The position numbers and the translations under genes are program-made. The notes below the pieces were generated by a model that was not told the DNA's origin, searched no databases, and was given only the letters and a program-made list of their open reading frames with translations. A stretch of DNA of 18,493 nucleotides from Treponema sp. (GTDB lineage: Bacteria; Spirochaetota; Spirochaetia; Treponematales; Breznakiellaceae), in contig JAISBR010000044.1 of assembly GCA_031266095.1 (NCBI GenBank), positions 1 through 18,493 of the forward strand, read 5' to 3'. How positions within the stretch are numbered: position 1 is the first letter of the stretch; the number at the start of each line of letters is the position of its first letter. Shown piece by piece: positions 1 through 5,176 of this stretch.

Positions 1-317
1 TCTTCCTCCTCGTAGTTCACGGCGCGCGCCCAAACCGTATAGTCGTCCATTTCCAGGCTCCGTATTTTCTGCTCCCCTTCCACCGTGGTTAGGGCCTGGG
101 CGACACGCTTTCCGTTGGAACCGGCCACCGTGATGTCCACTCGCGGTACCGGAACATCGGTGTCCCTGTCCCGTACCACAACGCTTACGTCTCTTATAAT
201 GGGAGGAACCGCCGGAGGGATTTTGCCGACGATTACACCCCCGGCGACGCCTATTAACGCGCCGATTATGATCGCCTCGGCTTGGGTGATCTTTTTCCGC
301 TTTCCATTGATTATCAT
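1..317 (-). CDS. Membrane-anchored protein with Ig/transthyretin-like domain, 3' end cut by window edge
   Basis: The reading frame opens at an ATG (315-317) and stays open to the window edge, giving 105 residues without a stop. A consensus AGGAGG lies 6 nt upstream of the ATG on the minus strand, which fixes the start. The N-terminus is basic (residues 5-9, GKRKK). One hydrophobic Gly-rich helix follows (about residues 16-32, AIIIGALIGVAGGVIVG) and can serve as a signal anchor. After a Pro-rich linker comes a beta-rich stretch (about 42-105) with VSVVVRDRDTDVPVPRVDI, which resembles a carboxypeptidase-regulatory or Ig-like fold. The predicted topology is a single membrane anchor with the beta domain outside. 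It is transcribed divergently from the antitoxin-like gene at 381. The function is unknown and the C-terminal part is not in the window. Confidence 0.75.
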   Translation of the reverse strand, partial: MIINGKRKKITQAEAIIIGALIGVAGGVIVGKIPPAVPPIIRDVSVVVRDRDTDVPVPRVDITVAGSNGKRVAQALTTVEGEQKIRSLEMDDYTVWARAVNYEEE

Positions 318-346
318 GGCAATCCTCCTTTGTGTTTACCCTGGAG

Positions 347-374
347 TTGCAAAATGCCCTGTTTATTGTATAAT
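347..374 (+). promoter_or_regulatory. Sigma-70-type promoter, TTGCAA-N16-TATAAT
   Basis: TTGCAA at 347-352 and a perfect TATAAT at 369-374 are separated by 16 bp. The -10 box ends 6 nt before the ATG at 381, so the expected transcription start falls on or next to the start codon. No Shine-Dalgarno is present in that interval (AAATCC). The mRNA of the gene at 381 is therefore predicted to be leaderless. Confidence 0.6.
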
Positions 375-380
375 AAATCC

Positions 381-629
381 ATGACTACCATACAGCAAAC
401 CGTTGAAATTGACTCCAGCCGCCGCATTTTGCGGCCGGAAAAGCCCTTGCCGGAAAGCGTAAGCCCCGGCCGGGTGGACGTTGTTCTTGTTTTGCAGGGC
501 GACGCCCCGGTTTCCCGCCCGAGGGCGCCGCTCGAACAGAGCGATGACGTATACGCCGGAATCCCATCCGCTCTTTCCGACGACCTTCTGCGTTCCCAGA
601 TTGACCTTCTTGAAAAGGTGGAGTGGTGA
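381..629 (+). CDS. Small antitoxin-like protein (type II TA style)
   Basis: An 82-residue protein beginning MTTIQQTVEIDSSRRI, followed by LPESVSPGRVDVVLVLQGD and a polar, proline-rich tail ending in EKVEW. The N-terminal half (a beta-rich stretch with a 'LPESVxPG+vdVVLV' pattern) matches what I recall of short antitoxins found beside PIN or MazF toxins in Treponema and related anaerobes; this is family knowledge from memory. The start is chosen because the ATG sits 6 nt after a perfect -10 box; the longer upstream ORF would start before the promoter. The stop TGA (627-629) overlaps the GTG (626-628) of the following MazF remnant in a GTGA arrangement, as expected for a translationally coupled TA operon. 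With the toxin truncated, the gene may be a relic or an orphan antitoxin. Confidence 0.6.
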   Translation: MTTIQQTVEIDSSRRILRPEKPLPESVSPGRVDVVLVLQGDAPVSRPRAPLEQSDDVYAGIPSALSDDLLRSQIDLLEKVEW

Positions 630-877
630 ATACGGTGATATGCGCCGCTATCACCTCCAACCTCGCGCTGGAACACGCGCCGGGCAACTTCCGCCTTGAA
701 AAGAGCGTGTCCGGTCTGGAAAAGACTTCGGTCGTCAATTTCTCACAAATCGTTACCATCGACAAGGCGTTCATACGAGAGTGTGTCCGCGCACTGCCCA
801 AACCTTTTGCGGCGCGTATTGACCAAAGTCTGAAAACGGTCTTCGACATACAAACCTCCTTAACAGATAGCAGTTAG
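623..877 (+). pseudogene. MazF/PemK-type endoribonuclease toxin remnant lacking its N-terminus
   Basis: The 84-codon frame reads VNTVICAAITSNL, APGNFRLEK, SVVNFSQIVTIDKAFI and then ALPKPFAARIDQSLKTVF. This is the order of the C-terminal two thirds of MazF/PemK toxins (ITSNL strand, APGN loop, SVVN-Q-T.DK core, final helix). About 40 N-terminal residues are absent, including the strand and loop that normally carry the first catalytic Arg and much of the RNA-binding face. The frame closes at a TGA (611-613) just upstream and neither other frame supplies the missing part. The fragment could be translated from GTG 623 or 626, coupled to the preceding stop, but it is unlikely to be an active mRNA interferase. 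It is most likely left over from a deletion that joined the antitoxin 3' end to the middle of mazF. Confidence 0.75.
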
Positions 878-957
878 CAGAGAGCGGCGCTTCGATTGTC
901 AACGCGGAGGGCCAGGTAGAACCGGGCCGTCACCCCTGCCTTCTCTTTTTTGAACCA

Positions 958-986
958 TTGTTTTGTCCCGCCTTTGGGAATATACT
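958..986 (+). promoter_or_regulatory. Sigma-70-type promoter, TTGTTT-N17-TATACT
   Basis: TTGTTT (958-963) and TATACT (981-986) are 17 bp apart. The -10 box ends 6 nt before the ATG at 993, exactly the same distance as at the antitoxin-like gene at 381. The interval TGACCT contains no Shine-Dalgarno, so a leaderless transcript is predicted. Confidence 0.55.
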
Positions 987-992
987 TGACCT

Positions 993-1292
993 ATGATAGA
1001 CAACGGACATTTGGATCGTATCAGTCTGGATCCCGGCGTCATGGGAGGCAAAGCCTGTATCCGGGGAACACGGGTTACCGTCGGAAGGATAGTTTCCCAG
1101 ATTGGCGCGGGAGAGACCATTGAAGAACTGCTGGCCGATTATCCCTCCATTGAGCGGGAAGATATTATGCAGGCCCTTCAATTTGCCGCGCCGCAAGGCC
1201 GGCTGTCCGAGCGTTTTGCCGGGACGCTGAGCCTTTCCGCTGAAAAATACGCCGCGTTTCAAAACGCCCTTTGTGAAGGCCGCTCTGAATAG
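993..1292 (+). CDS. DUF433-family antitoxin-like protein, orphan
   Basis: A 99-residue protein. Residues 8-70 follow the DUF433 pattern: DRISLDPGVMGGKACIRGTR, VTVGRIVSQIGAG, ETIEELLADYPSIEREDIMQALQFAA. DUF433 proteins are VapB-like small DNA-binding antitoxins that usually precede a DUF5615 PIN-like toxin. No such toxin follows: the next gene is on the opposite strand 40 bp away. The protein also continues about 28 residues beyond the usual domain end (LSERFAGTLSLSAEKYAAFQ), with a short hydrophobic 'LSLSxEKYAAF' segment not typical of the domain. The ATG is fixed by the promoter 6 nt upstream; no SD is visible. It may act as a stand-alone regulator or be the surviving half of a TA pair. Confidence 0.8.
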   Translation: MIDNGHLDRISLDPGVMGGKACIRGTRVTVGRIVSQIGAGETIEELLADYPSIEREDIMQALQFAAPQGRLSERFAGTLSLSAEKYAAFQNALCEGRSE

Positions 1293-1332
1293 GAATCAAC
1301 AGTAATATCCTCACCCCTCATTTTCTTTCTCC

Positions 1333-2583
1333 TCACTGTTTCGTGTACCTGTTCCCCGCACCGTCGTTTATGGCCCCGTTGACAAACCGCAGGATTGTGC
1401 CGTCTTCCAGTTCTATCTGTGCCCCGTTGTAATAGAAAGTGCCGGTTTTGGTTGCCCGTTTTATTGTTCTGTTCGCTTCCGAGGGGGTTAGGGGTTTCTT
1501 CCCTTCTAATGTTGCCTTCGCCAACACCTCATTGTCGTCTACAAAAAGCATTTCGGTCTTCCGGTAGGTACTGCCGTCAAATTCCCATATCGTGCTTAAC
1601 TCCGGCATCATGAAGGCGGGGATGGTTCTGGTTTTTGTTACTTCCCGGGTAACTTGTTCATAGACATAATTCGGTACGCGTATCACTCTTGCTGCATACC
1701 GCCTGCCTCTGCCATCCAAACCCCACTCGATTTGGTCTTGGTTTCCTTTCATTACCTGTTCGTATTTTGTTTCATATTCACGGTAAGTTACTGTTTTTCC
1801 GGTTACTTGCCTCGGCGGTGTTACGTATTTCCATTGCCCGTTAAAGGGCGCGGGGTAAGGGTTTGGGTTCGCGGCGATACGCCGGTCCCACGCGTCCTTT
1901 TCCGCGTTCATGGCAACAACTTCCTCAAGTTTTCTTTTTGCGTATGTATAGGCAGGATCTATAACAAGCGCCCGGTTCAGGTACTGTTCCGCTTTGTCAT
2001 ATTCCCCCCGGTTTTTATAAATGTCACTCAGGTTGGCATACCCTGTTGCATATTCAGGATCGAGCTCCACTGCTTTTTCATAATCGGCCCTGGCTTCGTC
2101 GTACATTTCCATACGGAAATATGCAACGCCCCGGTTGTTATACGCCTTCGCATAACTGGGGAACAGGGCGATGGCCTGGTTGTTTTTTTCTACCGCGAGG
2201 TCATATTTCTCATCTATAACGGCATCGACTCCCTCATCACACAGCAGAAAGGCGGCATGGGGGGCGCTGGCATCTCTTAAACTGACTTTCGCGTCATTAT
2301 CGGATGGATCAATCCGCAGGACTTCAAGAAAATCCTTTTCGGCCTGTGCGAAATCCCCTTCATACAGATATGCCCTGCCGCGATAGTAATAAGCCTCTTT
2401 GTAATCGGGGTATTCATTGATTGCCCTGGTATATTCGGCAATGGCTTCATTCCAGTCTTTTTTGCCGGATGCATTTCGTCCCCGGTTATAATATGCCTCC
2501 GCCGACATGCCGGTACTGGCGCATCCGGCAAACAGGCCGGCCACGATCAAAACACCGGCCAACACGAAAAACTTCTTCTTCAT
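1333..2583 (-). CDS. TPR-repeat lipoprotein
   Basis: A 416-residue exported lipoprotein. The ATG at 2583 is preferred over upstream starts because it follows a strong GAGGAGG and opens a clean lipoprotein signal: MKKKFF, a hydrophobic core and lipobox LFAGC with the modifiable Cys at 21. Residues about 28-230 hold TPR units: two clear ones (AYYNRGRNA..., AYYYRGRAY...), a degenerate middle, then two more (AYNNRGVAYF..., GYANLSDIY...), each ending in the typical YPDY/DPSD/DPEY/DPAY turn. The C-terminal ~190 residues are a non-TPR domain with aromatic and charged strands (GQWKYVTPPRQV, WEFDGSTYRKTEM, GTFYYNGAQIELEDG), probably beta-rich and specific to this lineage. It lies 121 bp downstream of the gene at 2705-3409 on the same strand. 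TPRs suggest protein-protein interaction at the cell envelope; the partner is unknown. Confidence 0.85.
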   Translation of the reverse strand: MKKKFFVLAGVLIVAGLFAGCASTGMSAEAYYNRGRNASGKKDWNEAIAEYTRAINEYPDYKEAYYYRGRAYLYEGDFAQAEKDFLEVLRIDPSDNDAKVSLRDASAPHAAFLLCDEGVDAVIDEKYDLAVEKNNQAIALFPSYAKAYNNRGVAYFRMEMYDEARADYEKAVELDPEYATGYANLSDIYKNRGEYDKAEQYLNRALVIDPAYTYAKRKLEEVVAMNAEKDAWDRRIAANPNPYPAPFNGQWKYVTPPRQVTGKTVTYREYETKYEQVMKGNQDQIEWGLDGRGRRYAARVIRVPNYVYEQVTREVTKTRTIPAFMMPELSTIWEFDGSTYRKTEMLFVDDNEVLAKATLEGKKPLTPSEANRTIKRATKTGTFYYNGAQIELEDGTILRFVNGAINDGAGNRYTKQ

Positions 2584-2647
2584 AATTACCCTCCTCAGGC
2601 AAAAGCGTTTAGAGCCCGCCGGCTTTAATGTGCTGTATGCTTTCTTA

Positions 2648-2703
2648 CCCCGGCAACGCCGGGGGGCAGCAGTGAGCAGCAAACAACCACTAACTGCTCA
2701 CTG
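2648..2703. other. Two intergenic hairpins between same-strand genes
   Basis: CCCCGGC-AAC-GCCGGGG (2648-2664) is a perfect 7-bp GC hairpin with a 3-nt loop. CAGTGAGCAG (2670-2679) pairs perfectly with CTGCTCACTG (2694-2703) across a 14-nt loop. The second hairpin starts 1 nt after the stop codon of the upstream gene on the minus strand. Neither is followed by a U-run, so they are not ordinary intrinsic terminators. They may mark an mRNA 3' end, stabilise it against exonucleases, or be a dispersed repeat. Confidence 0.55.
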
Positions 2704-2704
2704 T

Positions 2705-3409
2705 TTATGGGATAACCGCACTCAGCATCGGTCCAAACGGCCCCACGTCGCCCTTGCTGTTTTCGTAGCGCAGGCAGAAGTACACCGTGCAGCCGCTTTC
2801 CCCCTCAAAGTCAAAGCGCTTTTTTTTCTTCTTGGTAAAAACCGAGTAGGGCAGATCCTCCCCCCTCTTCGGAACCTGCACCAGGCGAAAGGGAAATTTT
2901 TCGCTGGGCGGGCCGGAAAAGCCAAAGTAGATCCGCACCCCGTAGTCGCTGCGGGCGTCCGGCGGCGTCCCCGATACAGGCCGGATCTTCGCCAGCTCCA
3001 CCAGGTGGATACCCGGAAAGGTCAGGTCCGCTTCCACCTGGTTATCCGGCTCCGGAACGGGGGTCCTGGTGTCGTCGATGGGCGGGATGTCCATATTTGC
3101 CAGGTGCTCCGCCGTCACAATATCCGGAAAGCCCCGGATCCAGACCTTGATGAACCGGGAAAGGACCTTCCTGGACCGGGTGTAGGCCGCCCTCATGGCC
3201 TCCGTGTCCGCCTTGGTGTGAGCCTTGAGGGTGCGGGAATACCCTGTGTACCAGTCCGCGTAGGCATCGGAGAGGGCCGTCTGCTCCGTCTGCGGGATGT
3301 GGGTCCACTGGGGCGCGGGGCCGCCGCACATCTGATCGGTGTAATCGACGATGTTCTTGAAGAAGCGGTCATACTCGGGACCGCACTGGGGAATAAGAGC
3401 TTTACCCAT
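2705..3409 (-). CDS. Conserved protein of unknown function, two-domain (helical plus C-terminal beta)
   Basis: A 234-residue soluble protein with no signal peptide. An AGGAGG Shine-Dalgarno lies 7 nt before the ATG. Residues about 5-110 look helical (YDRFFKNIVDYTDQMC, WYTGYSRTLKAHTKADTEAM, RSRKVLSRFIKVWIRGF). After a Pro/Asp-rich linker (DIPPIDDTRTPVPEPDN), residues about 130-234 form a beta domain ending TVYFCLRYENSKGDVGPFGP, LSAVIP. I recall this ending (VYF-LR-EN-KG--GP---I-SA-IP) from a widespread but unnamed family in Bacteroidetes and Treponema genomes; no biochemical function is known to me. A terminator-like hairpin precedes its Shine-Dalgarno and a 21-bp tandem array lies immediately upstream. 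The TPR lipoprotein gene follows 121 bp downstream. Poly-Lys (TKKKKKR) near residue 196 is coded by an A/T-rich slip-prone run. Confidence 0.75.
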   Translation of the reverse strand: MGKALIPQCGPEYDRFFKNIVDYTDQMCGGPAPQWTHIPQTEQTALSDAYADWYTGYSRTLKAHTKADTEAMRAAYTRSRKVLSRFIKVWIRGFPDIVTAEHLANMDIPPIDDTRTPVPEPDNQVEADLTFPGIHLVELAKIRPVSGTPPDARSDYGVRIYFGFSGPPSEKFPFRLVQVPKRGEDLPYSVFTKKKKKRFDFEGESGCTVYFCLRYENSKGDVGPFGPMLSAVIP

Positions 3410-3424
3410 ACAAAAACCTCCTGT

Positions 3425-3448
3425 TAAAAAGCGGACGTTTCGCCGCTT
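3425..3448 (-). terminator. Intrinsic-terminator-like hairpin directly before the SD of the gene at 2705-3409
   Basis: On the minus strand AAGCGG-CG-AAA-CG-T-CCGCTT folds into an 8-bp stem with one bulged T and an AAA loop, running straight into TTTTT. The stem's 3' end (3429) is only 19 nt from the ATG, with AGGAGG in between, so no promoter fits downstream of it. The gene must be transcribed through this hairpin, which makes it a candidate attenuator or 5' stabiliser rather than an upstream gene's terminator. Confidence 0.55.
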
Positions 3449-3460
3449 CTATTTTAATAG

Positions 3461-3817
3461 TCCGTTCAACCAGGTGAACGGTCCGTTTATACGGCTCACT
3501 GCTCCGTTTATCCGGATATATACGCTATATATCCGGCTAAACGCTCTATATATCCGGCTCATTACTCCATATATCCAGCTAAACACTCCATATATCCTGC
3601 TCATTGCCCCATATATCCAGATATATGGTCTATATATCCAGCTAAACGCTCTATTTATTCAGCTCACTGTTCCATATATCCGGCTAAACGCTCTGTATAT
3701 CCGGCTCACTGCTCCATATATCCGGTTAAACACTCTGTATATCCGGCTAAACGCTCCATTTATCCAGCCGGATGGCCCGTTTATCCGGATGGCTGTTCCG
3801 TTTATCCGGCCGGCCGC
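3461..3817. repeat. Tandem array, 17 copies of a 21-bp unit
   Basis: Every 21 bp from 3461 to 3817 a unit restarts with no slippage. A typical copy reads TCCATATATCC followed by GGCTAAACGC. Central units tend to alternate between a GGCTAAACGC and a GGCTCACTGC-type ending, giving a partial 42-bp higher-order period. The array's outer copies are GC-richer (CCGTTTATCCGG) and the inner ones carry TATATA runs. The first copy contains an inverted repeat, CCGTTCA (3462-3468) with TGAACGG (3475-3481). Because 21 is a multiple of 3, the array creates a long artificial ORF with a 7-residue period (PYIRLNA-like), which I do not consider a gene. The array begins 51 bp upstream of the ATG of the minus-strand gene at 3409. 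Confidence 0.95.
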
Positions 3818-4330
3818 TTCATTCCGCCCCATGGATCCGTTCCGCGTGGGGATTTTTACGGTATTCGACCCGCCGCCCGCCGTGCCGCGCCATAACGCTG
3901 GAACAGAGAGGTGGTATAAAGCTGTAAAATTTGGGTTTTTTGTGAAAAAAGATATAATTATGCTATAAAACGATGGGGAACCGCAGTGTTTTCCGGAAAA
4001 TACAGTTAAATCATGATATATGCTGATAGGGGGGGGTGATATTAGTACTTATAGCGTCAGGTTCACGTAACATAGGGGCAGTATAGCACAGGGCGGACAA
4101 GGGCGCAAGTACAATTTCAGGGCATCGGCGTTTGCTTTTTCAGCGTCAAAATTCCCTAAAAAGCAGCATGCTTTGCAGAAAAAATTTACCTCGAAGTCGA
4201 ATCGAACCAAAGGGTCGCAGTCGAAAAGGAAGGAGAAAAAAGGGACCTGAGCGTAAAAACTTTTTTGACCTTGCGGTTAAAAATTTCTGTGGGTCAAGGT
4301 TAGCGCCTGCAGCGGGGCTATAGGCGGCGT
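3818..4330. other. About 510 bp with no convincing gene; promoter-like box and G8 tract
   Basis: No ORF here has a start, SD and protein-like composition. On the plus strand TTGGGT (3931-3936), N16, TATAAT (3953-3958) looks like a promoter. It is followed by a run of eight G (4029-4036). Around 4264-4306, TTGACC and GGTCAA flank an A/T-rich loop and overlap an alternative ACCTTG/CAAGGT pairing. Read on the minus strand this hairpin is followed by AAAAAAGTTTTT and could be a weak terminator for the racemase gene ending at 4331. A short untranslated RNA starting near 3965 is possible but unproven. Confidence 0.4.
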
Positions 4331-5173
4331 TTAATCGCGGGAGGACCAGTGGAACGGCCCGCTCAGGCCGACCGGACCGCCGATGGAAATCCGCCGTACA
4401 AGGCCTTCCTGTTTCACTACCCGCGTCTCTATGGTTCCGCCCGGCTGGGCAAGCGCGCTATGTTCCTCCCCATTACGGATATTCCTCGCCATCCACACGC
4501 CGAGGGCTGCTGAACCTGAACCGCAGCTTGATTCAAAAACCGTGGTTCCGGTTGCCCGCACCCATACCAGGGGCCGCATAAAACGCCGCTCCGTATCGTA
4601 GAACATCACACCCAAGGCGTCTATCGGAGGCCGGGCGTCGAGACTCTCCCGCAGGGAACGGAGCAGCCCCTCATCGGGCTCCCTGTTTTCGACTATTACG
4701 TGACTGATACCGTCAAACACATACATGGGGAAGTCTTGTCCCTTACACTCAACAGTTGTTTCCGCGAGGAGGCCGGACATCTCAAGCTCGGCGGTTCCGG
4801 CCGCGGTATCGACCCGTACCGCCAGGGGCGCGCCGTTTATTGCAATTAGCACGCCGCCCCGGTCCGCTAGGCCGGTTTGCTCGGCGACATACAGGCCAAA
4901 ACTCCGGGCGGCATTCCCGCAGAATTCACCGCCCATCATCTCAAGCCGCCAAAGGCGGCGCTCTTGGCGGCACCGGGGACTTAGCCGGCGGCTGAGCCGG
5001 GAACAGCCTTCGGCGTCCGGGGGCAGTACAAAGCCAACCTGTTCCGCTTGTAAACCCGGATCCGCCAGCAGCGCTCCGGCCGCCCGGAGCCGCTCTTCCC
5101 GGTCCGTGACCGGACTCAGCACAAAAATCGTTATATTACCCGCGGGATCGGCGCGGATGATTTCCAGATCCAT
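4331..5173 (-). CDS. DapF-fold amino-acid racemase, CntK (histidine racemase)-like
   Basis: A 280-residue cytoplasmic protein with the two-cysteine active site of the PLP-independent DapF superfamily: Cys85 in GGEFCGNAAR and Cys217 in FESSCGSGSAALG. Several stretches (AGNITIFVLSP near the N-terminus, EQVGFV at 44-49, LGVMFYD at 187-193, QPGGT at 243-247) agree better, from memory, with Staphylococcus CntK-type histidine racemases than with true diaminopimelate epimerase, which has CGNGxRC and ACGTGAC. The likely reaction is L/D inversion of an amino acid by a two-base thiol mechanism; the substrate is not readable. It starts 3 bp after the stop of the DAHP synthase-prephenate dehydratase gene, without a good SD, so it is probably translationally coupled. 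No nicotianamine-like synthase or opine dehydrogenase is nearby, so a metallophore role is not supported by context. Confidence 0.75.
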   Translation of the reverse strand: MDLEIIRADPAGNITIFVLSPVTDREERLRAAGALLADPGLQAEQVGFVLPPDAEGCSRLSRRLSPRCRQERRLWRLEMMGGEFCGNAARSFGLYVAEQTGLADRGGVLIAINGAPLAVRVDTAAGTAELEMSGLLAETTVECKGQDFPMYVFDGISHVIVENREPDEGLLRSLRESLDARPPIDALGVMFYDTERRFMRPLVWVRATGTTVFESSCGSGSAALGVWMARNIRNGEEHSALAQPGGTIETRVVKQEGLVRRISIGGPVGLSGPFHWSSRD

Positions 5174-5176
5174 TGA

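Noticed and set aside
2584..2682. 33-residue N-terminal extension of the TPR lipoprotein
   Set aside because: It spans hairpin DNA, has no SD, and would bury the clear lipoprotein signal peptide that starts at 2583.
3351..3968. 205-codon plus-strand ORF across the 21-bp array
   Set aside because: It starts inside the opposite-strand gene with no SD. Its openness results from a 21-bp (7-codon) repeat free of stops in that frame, and the 7-residue period mirrors the DNA repeat.
4132..4323. 63-codon ORF in the gap before the racemase gene
   Set aside because: Basic, low-complexity product with no SD; it overlaps the candidate hairpin region.
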